Part shown: piece after piece, positions 39,916 to 48,637 of the stretch
Position numbering within the stretch: position 1 is the first letter of the stretch
How the letters are laid out: every line of letters begins with the position of its first letter
NCBI RefSeq assembly: GCF_000373645.1
Contig: NZ_KB892007.1
Span: 124,076-188,075, forward strand
Reading direction: 5' to 3'
Origin: Streptomyces sp. ATexAB-D23
GTDB lineage: Bacteria; Actinomycetota; Actinomycetes; Streptomycetales; Streptomycetaceae
DNA: 64,000 nucleotides
Program-made: the position numbers and the translations under genes
Notes under the pieces: generated by a model
The model's database searches: none
The model's input: the letters and a program-made list of their open reading frames with translations, nothing else
What the model was told of the DNA's origin: nothing

Positions 39916-39964
39916 CGCGGGTGTAAGGGGCACAGCACATGGGGCCGTGCCCCTTACACCCGCG
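39916..39964. terminator. 18-bp perfect stem between the toroid-protein gene and azlD
   Basis: CGCGGGTGTAAGGGGCAC (39916-39933) and GTGCCCCTTACACCCGCG (39947-39964) pair perfectly around a 13-base loop. It starts 11 bp after the plus-strand stop codon and is followed on the other side by the azlD end, so it is probably a bidirectional terminator. Confidence 0.75.
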
Positions 39965-39987
39965 CCTCCTGCGTATCCCCCGCCAGG

Positions 39988-40077
39988 GCTACCCGAGCGC
40001 GCGCACGCCCGCGGTGTCCTGCCGCGTACGAGGGGCCATGATGCGGTCGCTACCCCAGCGCGCGCACGCCCGCGGTG
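39988..40077. repeat. 29-bp direct repeat, period 61, at the azlD 3' end
   Basis: GCTACCCGAGCGCGCGCACG plus CCCGCGGTG (39988-40016) recurs with one change (CCCG to CCCC) at 40049-40077. The second copy covers the last codons and stop of azlD; the first lies just downstream of the gene. The 61-bp period equals that of the repeat after the TAXI gene. Confidence 0.75.
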
Positions 40078-40355
40078 ACGGCGACCGCCGCGCCCACGAC
40101 GACAAGGAAGGGGGCGCGCAGGACGAGCGCGAGCGCCGCCGCCGCGAGCCCCGCGGCCCTGGCGTCCAGCGTCAGGTGCTGTCCGTCGCCGAAGGTCTGC
40201 TGGGCGGTGAGGGCGGCCAGCAGAGCCACCGGCAGCAGCGCGGCGAGGCGCTGGACGAGGGGGCGCTCCAGGGCGCCGGCGGGCACCAGGAGGCCGAGCA
40301 GTTTGGCGAGGTAGCAGCCGACGGCGGTCAGCGCGATGGCGATCCAGACGTTCAT
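40050..40355 (-). CDS. azlD: AzlD-type branched-chain amino acid exporter subunit
   Basis: A 101-residue, three-to-four-helix protein of the AzlD family, the small partner of AzlC. WIAIALTAVGCYLAKLLGL and the RLAALLPVALLAALTAQQTF segment are typical. Its ATG overlaps the azlC stop (ATGA). Together they form a BrnFE-like exporter of branched-chain amino acids, or of methionine. Confidence 0.9.
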   Translation of the reverse strand: MNVWIAIALTAVGCYLAKLLGLLVPAGALERPLVQRLAALLPVALLAALTAQQTFGDGQHLTLDARAAGLAAAALALVLRAPFLVVVGAAVAVTAGVRALG

Positions 40356-41155
40356 CGGTCCTCCTCCGTACGGGCCGGGCCCGCGTCCTTCGTTCCGGTC
40401 GTTCCCGCTCCGGCGTCGCCGCCCTTGGCGCGCCCCATCAGGAACAGGACGACCGGCGCGGCGAGCGCGGACAGCAGAACGGGCACCCCCGCGGGCAGCA
40501 CCGGCAGCAGGCCGAGGGCGAGCAGAACGGCGAGCCCCGCGGTGACGCGCTCGGTCGTGGACTTCAGCATCGGGGCGAGCAGCGCGAGGAACACGGCGGG
40601 GCCGGCCGCGTCCAGCCCCCAGGCGCCGGTGTCACCGAGCGCCTCGGCCCCCAGAGCGCCCAGCAGCGTCGTCAGGTTCCACAGCACGTAAAGGGTGAGC
40701 CCGGTCACGGTGAACCCGATCCGCGCCGCCCGCCGGGTGGGCTGGGGCAGGGTCACGGCGGTCGTCTCGTCGATGACCCACTGGGCGGCGAGCGGGCGCA
40801 GGGCGCGCGGCAGGGCGAGGAGCTGTGACAGGCGCAGACCGTAGAAGGCGTTGCGTACACCGAGGAAGAAGGCGCCGGCGGCCGCGGTGTACGGGTTGCC
40901 ACCCGCGGCGAGCGCGCCGACCAGGGCGAACTGGGAGGCGCCGGTGAAGACGAGCAGGCTGAGCGCGCAGGTCTGGAGCAGGCTCAGGCCCGAGCCCGCC
41001 GAGGTGACCCCGAAGGCGAAGCCGGAGAGGCCGACGGCTACGCCGACGCCGAGCGCGTCCCGTACGACGGCCGCGTCCGGCTTGGTACCGGCGGCGAGCG
41101 TGCTGCCGGAGGCCGGTTCGGCGGTAGTGCGAAGGTGTGCTGTCTTTTCTGCCAC
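40352..41155 (-). CDS. azlC: AzlC-type branched-chain amino acid exporter
   Basis: The 267-residue large subunit of the AzlCD/BrnFE exporter. The VFTGASQFALVGAL motif and GVRNAFYGLRLS are diagnostic, with DETTAV following. I chose GTG 41155 for the MAEKTAHL start; the frame extends upstream into the AraC gene without coding signs. It is 10 bp after the AraC-type regulator on the same strand and overlaps azlD. Confidence 0.92.
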   Translation of the reverse strand: MAEKTAHLRTTAEPASGSTLAAGTKPDAAVVRDALGVGVAVGLSGFAFGVTSAGSGLSLLQTCALSLLVFTGASQFALVGALAAGGNPYTAAAGAFFLGVRNAFYGLRLSQLLALPRALRPLAAQWVIDETTAVTLPQPTRRAARIGFTVTGLTLYVLWNLTTLLGALGAEALGDTGAWGLDAAGPAVFLALLAPMLKSTTERVTAGLAVLLALGLLPVLPAGVPVLLSALAAPVVLFLMGRAKGGDAGAGTTGTKDAGPARTEEDR

Positions 41156-41165
41156 GTCCGGAACG

Positions 41166-42029
41166 CTACCGGGACGGTTCAGGACCGGTCTTGTACGTTC
41201 TTGCGCGTTCGCGCTGGTAGGCGCCGGGTGGCACACCCACGATCCGGGTGAAGTGACGGTTGAGATGCGGCTGGTCGGTGAAGCCGACCTCGGCGGCCGC
41301 GACCGCCGGTGCCGTACCCGCGTCGAGCATCCGGCGCGCACGCCGTACCCGGGCATCGGTGAGCCAGGTGTGCGGGGGCATGCCGTACTGCTTCTTGAAC
41401 GCGCGCAACAGGGCGAAGGGGCTGGTGCCCAGCTCGGTCGCCAGCGCCTCCAGAGTGGGCGGGGCGGCCATCCGGGACTCCAGCAGGCTCCGGGCGCGTG
41501 CCGCGTCCCGCGCCCCCGCCGCCCGGGGCGCGGGGGTGGGGAAGGCGCTGCCGTGCCGGGTGAGCAGGTGGGTGACGGCGACGCGCAGCATGCTGTCGGC
41601 GGCCAGTGCGTTGCCCTCCTCCGCCGCCCGGTGGACCTCGCCTATGAGCCGGGCGGCGTGCGGATCGGCGACCCCGGTCTCGGTGAAGCCGACGGTGCCG
41701 CGCAGGTTCGTCGTATCGGCGGCGATGGCGTTGACCACCTCCACGGACGGGTAGAGCGTGGCGTACACCCAGCCCTCGGGGACGCCGGCCCGAGCGGTGT
41801 GCGGCACCTCCGGATTGATCATGACGACGGTGCCGGGGCCCGCGTGCAGGGTCCCGGAGGGTGTCCCGATGTCCTCGACCCCGTGGCTGATGGTGGCGAA
41901 GACATAGCCCTCGTGGCTGTGGCGCGGGAAGGTGTGACGGATGTAGCGGGCGCGCAGCAGGTCGAGGTCGGGCAGCTCCGCGTAACTCCAGTGCCGCGCC
42001 CACTCCGCCGGTTGCTGTGCTCCTGCCAT
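41166..42029 (-). CDS. AraC family regulator of azlCD
   Basis: A 287-residue regulator with an N-terminal cupin-like sensing domain (HTFPRHSHEGYVFATISHG, PGTVVMINPEVPH) and a C-terminal AraC double HTH (about 185-280; LEALATELGTSPFALLRAFKKQYG and VAAAEVGFTDQPHLNRHFTRIVG). It is directly upstream of azlCD on the same strand, so it is most likely the activator of this exporter; similar AraC-azlCD units occur in many bacteria. Inducer not known. ATG 42029; weak SD. Confidence 0.9.
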   Translation of the reverse strand: MAGAQQPAEWARHWSYAELPDLDLLRARYIRHTFPRHSHEGYVFATISHGVEDIGTPSGTLHAGPGTVVMINPEVPHTARAGVPEGWVYATLYPSVEVVNAIAADTTNLRGTVGFTETGVADPHAARLIGEVHRAAEEGNALAADSMLRVAVTHLLTRHGSAFPTPAPRAAGARDAARARSLLESRMAAPPTLEALATELGTSPFALLRAFKKQYGMPPHTWLTDARVRRARRMLDAGTAPAVAAAEVGFTDQPHLNRHFTRIVGVPPGAYQRERARTYKTGPEPSR

Positions 42030-42130
42030 GCCCGGATTCTCGCAGCTCGCGGGCGGTCCGGCCGCTGATGGTGCCGCCCGCTCAGCGGTTGTCACGGCCG
42101 TTGTCAGTGGCGGGGTGCACGATGGGGAAC

Positions 42131-45100
42131 ATGACCGGCTCCGCACTCGATTCCTTCTCCCCCGCGACCCGCAGTTGGTTCACGGGGGCCTTCAGCGCGC
42201 CCACCGCCGCGCAGGAGGGCGCCTGGCGGGCGATCGGCGAGGGGTCGGACGTGCTGGTCGTCGCGCCGACCGGCTCGGGCAAGACACTGGCCGCCTTCCT
42301 CGCCGCGCTGGACCGGCTCGCCGCCGTGCCGCCGCCCGCCGATGCGAAGAAGCGCTGCCGCGTGCTGTACGTGTCGCCGCTCAAGGCGCTCGCGGTCGAC
42401 GTGGAGCGCAATCTCCGCTCGCCCCTGACCGGCATCCGCCAGGAATCCGTGCGCCAGGGCCTGCCCGAGCCCGAGGTGCGGGTGGGCATCAGATCGGGTG
42501 ACACACCCGCCGCCGAGCGCCGCTCGATGGCGACCCGCCCGCCGGACATCCTCATCACGACGCCCGAATCGCTGTTCCTGATGCTGACCTCCTCGGCCCG
42601 GGAGGCACTGGCCGGCATCGAGACGGTGATCCTGGACGAGGTGCACGCGGTGGCGGGCACCAAGCGGGGCGCCCATCTCGCCGTGTCCCTGGAGCGCCTG
42701 GACGAGCTGCTGCCCCGGCCGGCCCGGCGGATCGGCCTTTCGGCCACGGTCCGGCCGGTCGACGAGGTGGCGCGCTTCCTCTCCCCGCAGCGCAAGGTGG
42801 AGATCGTCCAGCCGCCGTCCAGTAAACAGTTCGACCTGTCCGTGGTGGTGCCGGTCGAGGACCTGGGCGAGCTCGGCGGCTCCCCCGCCACCGACGACTC
42901 CTCCGGGCAGGCAGAGAAGCCGTCGATCTGGCCGCATGTCGAGGAGCGGATCGCCGATCTCGTCCAGGCGCACCGCTCCACCATCGTCTTCGCCAACTCC
43001 CGCCGCCTGGCGGAGCGCCTGTGCAACCGGCTCAACGAGATCGCCTACGAGCGGGCCACCGGCGAGACCATGCCGGAGGCCCACTCCCCCGCGGAGATCA
43101 TGGCGGAGTCCGGCGCCGCCAAGGGCGCCCCCGCCCTGCTGGCCCGAGCCCACCACGGATCGGTCTCCAAGGAACAGCGCGCCCAGGTCGAGGAGGACCT
43201 CAAGGCGGGCCGGCTGCCCGCGGTGGTCGCCACGTCCAGTCTGGAGCTGGGCATCGACATGGGCGCGGTCGACCTGGTGATCCAGGTCGAATCGCCGCCC
43301 TCGGTCGCCTCCGGGCTGCAACGGGTCGGCCGCGCCGGCCACCAGGTGGGCGCGGTCTCCACCGGCGTCGTCTTCCCGAAGTACCGCGGCGACCTGGTGC
43401 AGGCGGCCGTGGTCACCGAGCGGATGCGCACGGGCTCCATCGAGGCGCTGCGCATCCCCTCCAATCCGCTGGACGTGCTGGCCCAGCAGCTGGTCGCGAT
43501 GGTCGCCCTGGACAGCCGGCAGGTGGACGACCTGCTCGCGATGGCCCGCCGGGCCGCCCCCTTCGCCTCGCTCCCCGAATCGGCGTTCACCGCGGTGCTC
43601 GACATGCTCGCCGGCCGCTATCCGTCCGACGCCTTCGCGGAGCTGCGCCCTCGCGTCGTCTGGGACCGCGTCGCCGGTACGGTCACGGGCCGCCCCGGCG
43701 CCCAGCGCCTCGCCGTCACCTCCGGCGGGACCATCCCCGACCGGGGGCTGTTCGGGGTCTTCCTCGCCGGCGCCGACCCCAAGAAGGGCGGCGGCCGGGT
43801 CGGGGAGCTGGACGAGGAGATGGTGTACGAGTCCCGGGTCGGCGATGTGTTCACGCTGGGCACCACCTCCTGGCGGATCGAGGACATCACCCGCGACCGG
43901 GTCCTCGTCTCGCCCGCGCCCGGCGTCCCCGGGCGGCTGCCGTTCTGGAAGGGCGACCAGCTGGGCCGGCCCCTGGAGCTGGGCCGCGCCCTGGGGGCCT
44001 TCCTGCGTGAGCTCGGCGGGCTGTCCCCGCAGGACGCGCGCGACCGCCTGCTCGCCGCGGGCCTCGACACCTGGGCCGTGGACAACGTCCTGGCGTATCT
44101 GGACGAGCAGCGCCGGGCCTGTGGCCATGTGCCGGACGACCGGACGATCCTGGTCGAGCGCTTCCGCGACGAGCTGGGCGACTGGCGCGTCGTCGTGCAC
44201 TCCCCGTTCGGCGCCCAGGTGCACGCCCCGTGGGCGCTGGCGCTCAGTGCCCGGCTCGCCGAGCGGTACGGGATGGACGCGCAGGTCATGCATGCCGACG
44301 ACGGCATCGTGCTGAGGCTGCCCGACGCCGACATGATGGGCCTGGACCTGCTCGACTTCGACCCGGCGCAGGACCCCGGCCAGGGAGCCCCGGAACCGCT
44401 CGCCCCGGCCGACGCCGCCTTCGACAGCGACCAGCCCCCGGTGGGTGCCGCCGACGTCTCCTTCGACAAGGGCGAGATCGCGCAGATCGTCACCGACCAG
44501 GTCGGCGGTTCCGCCCTGTTCGCCTCACGGTTCCGCGAGTGCGCGGCCAGGGCGCTGCTGCTCCCCCGCCGCAGCCCCGGCAAACGCACCCCTCTCTGGC
44601 AGCAGCGCCAGCGGGCCGCCCAGCTCCTCCAGGTGGCCTCCGAGTTCGGCTCCTTCCCCATCGTTCTCGAAGCGGTCCGCGAGTGCCTCCAGGACGTCTT
44701 CGACGTCCCCGGCCTCACGGAGGTGATGGGCGACCTGGAGGCCCGGCGCATCCGTCTCGTCGAGGTCACCACCCCCGAGCCCTCCCCCTTCGCCCGCTCG
44801 CTCCTGTTCGGGTACGTCGCCCAGTTCCTGTACGAGGGCGACTCACCACTCGCCGAACGGCGTGCCGCCGCGCTCTCCCTCGACTCCCGGCTGCTGGCCG
44901 AGCTGCTGGGCCGGGCGGAGCTGCGCGAGCTGCTCGACGCCGACGTCCTGACGGAGCTGGAGCGGGAGCTCCAGTGGCTGGCGGACGACCGCCGGATCAA
45001 GGACGTCGAGGGCGTCGCGGATCTGCTGCGGGTCCTCGGCCCGCTCACCGACGACGAGCTGGCCGAGCGCGGGGCCGAACCTGCCTGGGCAGGGGAGCTG

Positions 45101-46795
45101 AAGTCGGCCCGCCGCGCCATCCGGGTCCGGATCGCCGGCACGGGCCACTGGGCGGCGATCGAGGACGCGGGCCGGCTGCGCGACGCCCTGGGCACGGCGC
45201 TCCCGGTCGGCGTCCCCGAAGCGTTCACCGAGCCGGTGAAGGACCCGCTCGGCGATCTCCTCGCCCGCTACGCCCGTACGCACGGCCCGTTCACCTCCAC
45301 CGCGGCGGCCGCCCGGTTCGGCCTCGGCACGGCCGTCACCGACGGCGCGCTGCAACGGCTCGCGGCCACGGGCCGGATCGTCCAGGGTGAATTCCACCCG
45401 GCCGGTATCGGCCAGGAGTGGTGCGACGCCACGGTGCTGCGGCGGCTGCGGCGCCGGTCGCTGGCCGCGCTCCGGCACGAGCTGGAGCCGGTCCCGCCCG
45501 CCGCCCTCGCCGGATTCCTGCCCCAGTGGCAGCACCTCGGCGGCAACAGCCTGCGCGGCATCGACGGTCTGGCCCGTGCCATCGAGCAGCTCCAGGGCGC
45601 GCCGGTCCCCGCCTCGGCGCTGGAGCGGCTCGTCCTTCCCAGCCGTGTCACCGGCTATTCGCCCGCGCTCCTGGACGAGCTGACGGCCACGGGCGAGGTC
45701 GTGTGGGCCGGAGCGGGTGCCCTGCCCGGAAAGGACGGCTGGCTCTCCCTCTACCTGGCCGACAGCGCGCCCCTCCTCCTGCCCCCGCCCCGCCCTCTCG
45801 AACTGAGCGCGCTGCACGAGTCCGTGCTGACCGCCCTCGGCGGCGGGTACGGCCTCTTCTTCCGCCAGATCGCCGACCAGGTCCGCGCCACCACCCACCC
45901 GGACTGCACCGATCCGCAACTGGCGGACGCCGTGTGGGACCTCGCCTGGTCGGGCCGGCTCACCAACGACACCCTGGCGCCGCTGCGCTCCCTCCTCGGC
46001 TCGGGCCGCACGGCAGGGTCGACCGCGCATCGCGCCCGGCGCAATGTGCCCCGCGGCCGCTACGGCACGCTGACGGCGGCGGCGCGACCCACCTCGCGCA
46101 GCGGCCCCCCGACGGTCTCCGGCCGCTGGTCCCTGCTCCCGGCAGCCGAGCCCGATCCCACGCACCGGGCCCACGCCCTGGCCCGCACCCTGCTGGACCG
46201 GCACGGAGTGGTGACCCGGGGCGCGGTCCAGGCCGAGGGGGTCGAGGGCGGCTTCTCGGCGGCGTACCGCGTGCTGTCGGCCTTCGAGGACAACGGGCAG
46301 GCGCGCCGCGGCTATGTCGTGGAGGGGCTGGGGGCCGCGCAGTTCGCGATGGACGGCGCGGTCGACCGGCTACGTGCGGTCTCGACCGCCCGCGACCGTA
46401 CGGAGCCCGGCGCGGACCCCCGCGCCCTCGTCCTGGCGGCGGCCGACCCGGCCAATGCCTACGGCGCCGCCCTGCCGTGGCCGGAGCCGCCGGACGGTGC
46501 CGGGCACAAGCCGGGCCGCAAGGCGGGCTCGCTCGTCGTCCTGGTCGACGGCGAGCTGACGCTGTACATGGAGCGCGGCGGCAAGACCCTGCTGGCCTGG
46601 CCGACCGATCCGGACGATCCGGCGCTCCGGGCGGCTGCCGGGGCGCTGGCGTCGGCCGCCCGTGCCGGGGCCCTCGGCACGGTGACCGTCGAGCGCACCA
46701 ACGGCGCCTCGTCCCTCACCTCCCCCCTGGGCCGCACGCTGGAGGCGGCCGGCTTCCTGGCCACCCCGAGGGGCCTCCGCCTCCGCGCCACGTAG
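42131..46795 (+). CDS. lhr: ATP-dependent helicase Lhr (large, ~1550 aa)
   Basis: A 1554-residue superfamily 2 helicase. Walker A is APTGSGKT near residue 50, motif II is DEVH in VILDEVHAVAGTKRGAHL, motif III is SAT in GLSATVRPV, and motif VI lies in GLQRVGRAGHQVG. The core is followed by winged-helix and Lhr-specific domains (LhrCore) and a long C-terminal extension with an AlkZ-like or HTH region (YSPALLDELTATGEVVWAG, DGWLSLYLAD), as in mycobacterial Lhr, a 3'-5' ssDNA translocase of DNA repair. Start ATG 42131, with another in-frame ATG at 42122. nei lies 244 bp downstream, in line with a joint repair role. Confidence 0.95.
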   Translation: MTGSALDSFSPATRSWFTGAFSAPTAAQEGAWRAIGEGSDVLVVAPTGSGKTLAAFLAALDRLAAVPPPADAKKRCRVLYVSPLKALAVDVERNLRSPLTGIRQESVRQGLPEPEVRVGIRSGDTPAAERRSMATRPPDILITTPESLFLMLTSSAREALAGIETVILDEVHAVAGTKRGAHLAVSLERLDELLPRPARRIGLSATVRPVDEVARFLSPQRKVEIVQPPSSKQFDLSVVVPVEDLGELGGSPATDDSSGQAEKPSIWPHVEERIADLVQAHRSTIVFANSRRLAERLCNRLNEIAYERATGETMPEAHSPAEIMAESGAAKGAPALLARAHHGSVSKEQRAQVEEDLKAGRLPAVVATSSLELGIDMGAVDLVIQVESPPSVASGLQRVGRAGHQVGAVSTGVVFPKYRGDLVQAAVVTERMRTGSIEALRIPSNPLDVLAQQLVAMVALDSRQVDDLLAMARRAAPFASLPESAFTAVLDMLAGRYPSDAFAELRPRVVWDRVAGTVTGRPGAQRLAVTSGGTIPDRGLFGVFLAGADPKKGGGRVGELDEEMVYESRVGDVFTLGTTSWRIEDITRDRVLVSPAPGVPGRLPFWKGDQLGRPLELGRALGAFLRELGGLSPQDARDRLLAAGLDTWAVDNVLAYLDEQRRACGHVPDDRTILVERFRDELGDWRVVVHSPFGAQVHAPWALALSARLAERYGMDAQVMHADDGIVLRLPDADMMGLDLLDFDPAQDPGQGAPEPLAPADAAFDSDQPPVGAADVSFDKGEIAQIVTDQVGGSALFASRFRECAARALLLPRRSPGKRTPLWQQRQRAAQLLQVASEFGSFPIVLEAVRECLQDVFDVPGLTEVMGDLEARRIRLVEVTTPEPSPFARSLLFGYVAQFLYEGDSPLAERRAAALSLDSRLLAELLGRAELRELLDADVLTELERELQWLADDRRIKDVEGVADLLRVLGPLTDDELAERGAEPAWAGELKSARRAIRVRIAGTGHWAAIEDAGRLRDALGTALPVGVPEAFTEPVKDPLGDLLARYARTHGPFTSTAAAARFGLGTAVTDGALQRLAATGRIVQGEFHPAGIGQEWCDATVLRRLRRRSLAALRHELEPVPPAALAGFLPQWQHLGGNSLRGIDGLARAIEQLQGAPVPASALERLVLPSRVTGYSPALLDELTATGEVVWAGAGALPGKDGWLSLYLADSAPLLLPPPRPLELSALHESVLTALGGGYGLFFRQIADQVRATTHPDCTDPQLADAVWDLAWSGRLTNDTLAPLRSLLGSGRTAGSTAHRARRNVPRGRYGTLTAAARPTSRSGPPTVSGRWSLLPAAEPDPTHRAHALARTLLDRHGVVTRGAVQAEGVEGGFSAAYRVLSAFEDNGQARRGYVVEGLGAAQFAMDGAVDRLRAVSTARDRTEPGADPRALVLAAADPANAYGAALPWPEPPDGAGHKPGRKAGSLVVLVDGELTLYMERGGKTLLAWPTDPDDPALRAAAGALASAARAGALGTVTVERTNGASSLTSPLGRTLEAAGFLATPRGLRLRAT

Positions 46796-46923
46796 CCGCA
46801 CCACCGCGTAGCTGCGCCGCCACATAGCTGCACCACCACGTAGCCGCACCGCCACGTAGCTGCGCCACCTCGTAGCCGCACCGCCACGTAGCCGCACCAC
46901 CGGCGTAACCACGTAGCCGCGCC
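46787..46923. repeat. 16-bp minisatellite, eight units, starting at the lhr stop codon
   Basis: Units of RCCACGTAGCYGCRCC follow head to tail from 46787: seven contiguous units to 46898, then after a 9-bp insertion an eighth at 46908-46923. The first base alternates G, A, G, A through the array, so there is a 32-bp higher-order period. Unit 1 contains the last codon and TAG stop of lhr. Changes are mostly C/T and A/G transitions. The array fills half of the lhr-nei spacer. Confidence 0.9.
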
Positions 46924-47039
46924 GGCCGGGGCAACGTACAGACGGCCCCGCCGGCCGACCGCGGCCCGCGAGCGACCCGCGAACTGCGCGCCGCACCGGG
47001 AGCGCCCACCCCGCCCGCGCCCCGCCGCATCATGGAGGC

Positions 47040-47870
47040 ATGCCCGAAGGAGACACCGTCCTGCAGACGGCGAAACGGCTGCACAGCGCGCTCGCCGGCC
47101 GTGTCCTCACCATGTCCGACCTCCGCGTCCCCCGGTTCGCCACCGCCGACCTCACCGGCCGGGCCGTCCTGGACTGCTCCGCGCGGGGCAAGCACCTGCT
47201 GACCCGCATCGAGGGTGGCCTCACCCTGCACAGTCACCTGCGGATGGACGGAGCCTGGCGCGTCTACGCCCCGGGCGAGCGCTGGCGCGGCGGCCCGGGG
47301 CACCAGATCCGGGCCGTCCTGGGCAACGAGGCACACACCGCCGTCGGCTACCGCCTCCCGGTCCTCGAACTTCTGCGCACCCAGGACGAGGAACAGGCGG
47401 TCGGCCACCTCGGCCCCGACCTGCTGGGACCGGACTGGGACGCCGACACCGCGCTGCGCAACCTGCTCGGGGACCCCGCCCGCCCCCTCGGCGAGGCCCT
47501 GCTCGACCAGCGCAACCTGGCCGGCATCGGGAACATCTACAAGGCCGAACTCTGCTTCCTGGCCCGTGCCACGCCCTGGCTCCCCGTCGGTGAGCTGCCC
47601 GCCCCGACCGCAGCCCTCCTGGTCACCACGGCCCGGCAGCTCCTGGACGCCAACCGTGACCGCCCCCACCGCGTCACGACCGTCGGCACCCGTCCCCGTA
47701 CCGCACTGGGCTGGGGGCCCCGCACCCGCCGTCCGAGTGAGAACCTCTGGGTCTACGGCCGGACCCGCCGTCCCTGCCTGCGCTGCGGAACACCGATCCG
47801 GGAGGCCGAGCAGGATGGCCGCCCCGCCTACTGGTGCCCCCGCTGCCAGACCGGCCCGACCCCTACTTGA
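47040..47870 (+). CDS. nei: Fpg/Nei family DNA glycosylase (endonuclease VIII)
   Basis: A 276-residue glycosylase/AP lyase that removes oxidised pyrimidines. The N-terminal catalytic MPEGDTV gives Pro1-Glu2 after Met removal, then the H2TH domain (LLDQRNLAGIGNIYKAELCF) and a zinc finger C-X2-C-X16-C-X2-C at the C-terminus. The start is fixed by the catalytic N-terminus. The only SD-like GGAGG is just one base before the ATG, which is unusual. It follows lhr; its 3' end overlaps the convergent membrane gene by 8 bp. Confidence 0.94.
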   Translation: MPEGDTVLQTAKRLHSALAGRVLTMSDLRVPRFATADLTGRAVLDCSARGKHLLTRIEGGLTLHSHLRMDGAWRVYAPGERWRGGPGHQIRAVLGNEAHTAVGYRLPVLELLRTQDEEQAVGHLGPDLLGPDWDADTALRNLLGDPARPLGEALLDQRNLAGIGNIYKAELCFLARATPWLPVGELPAPTAALLVTTARQLLDANRDRPHRVTTVGTRPRTALGWGPRTRRPSENLWVYGRTRRPCLRCGTPIREAEQDGRPAYWCPRCQTGPTPT

Positions 47871-48129
47871 CCGGCCGCCGCCGCCAGTACCGGCCGACCG
47901 CCCCGCGCGCCCATGCCGTCCCGCGCCGCAGCAGCCCCGTCCCGGCGTCGAAGATGCCCATGGGCCTCGCGGTGGCCGCCACGTGCACCGGCAGGAGGCT
48001 CAGCCCCCATCCACCCGCCGCCACCGCTCCCTCGACCAGCCCGGCGTGCGCCGGTTCCAGGACCAGCCGCAGCACGGCCCACCACCACACACCGCAGAGA
48101 ACGAGCGCCGGCACCCATCGCCGCACCAT
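47863..48129 (-). CDS. Small hydrophobic protein, function unknown
   Basis: An 88-residue product with an N-terminal transmembrane helix (VPALVLCGVWWWAVLRLVL), a second hydrophobic stretch (AVAAGGWGLSLLPVHVAATA) and a basic C-terminus ending GRYWRRRPVK. GGAGGAGG stands five bases before ATG 48129, good support for a real gene. It overlaps the nei end tail to tail. No family is recognised. Confidence 0.65.
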   Translation of the reverse strand: MVRRWVPALVLCGVWWWAVLRLVLEPAHAGLVEGAVAAGGWGLSLLPVHVAATARPMGIFDAGTGLLRRGTAWARGAVGRYWRRRPVK

Positions 48130-48351
48130 GGCTGCCTCCTCCGGCCGAACCTAGTCCGCCCCGCTCACCCGGGCGAGAGCGCACCGGTGCACCACCGGCG
48201 CGCGCGGGGCGGGCGCGCACCACCTCCGTCCCACCGGGCGGCTCCCAGGCACAAGCACCCGCGCCCGCACACTCGTCGCGCCCACCGCCGATGCCCGCCT
48301 CACCACCGGCTCGGACCAGCACCCAGCCGAAGCGGATGCCTGCCCAGAGCG

Positions 48352-48379
48352 GAGCCCCCACCGCGCACGGTGGGGGCTC
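48352..48379 (-). terminator. Terminator of csbD
   Basis: GAGCCCCCACCG (48352-48363) pairs perfectly with CGGTGGGGGCTC (48368-48379) around CGCA, 12 bp after the csbD stop. Confidence 0.8.
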
Positions 48380-48391
48380 TCCTCGGACGGG

Positions 48392-48586
48392 TCAGTCCTT
48401 GTCGTCGCCGGTGAGGGAGTCCTTGACGCCGTCCGCCCGGTCGCGGGCGTCGTCCATGGCGCCCTTGGCCTTGCCCTTCGCCTGGTCGGTCTTGCCCTCG
48501 GCCTCCTTGCGACGGTCGCCGGTCATCTTGCCCATGGCTTCCTTCGCCTTGCCGGTGATCTTGTCCTTCGCGCTTCCGTCATTCAT
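48392..48586 (-). CDS. CsbD-like stress protein
   Basis: A 64-residue, very hydrophilic protein of the CsbD family: KDKITGKAKEAMGKMTGD, followed by KAEGKTDQAKGKAKG-like repeats. CsbD is a sigma-B controlled general-stress protein of unknown mechanism in Bacillus. GGAGG is correctly spaced before ATG 48586. It lies 51 bp after dps on the same strand and may be cotranscribed with it in stress. Confidence 0.88.
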   Translation of the reverse strand: MNDGSAKDKITGKAKEAMGKMTGDRRKEAEGKTDQAKGKAKGAMDDARDRADGVKDSLTGDDKD

Positions 48587-48637
48587 GGGTCACCTCCATT
48601 GGAGAGAACCGGTGCCCGCACGGGACGCCGGCGTCGT

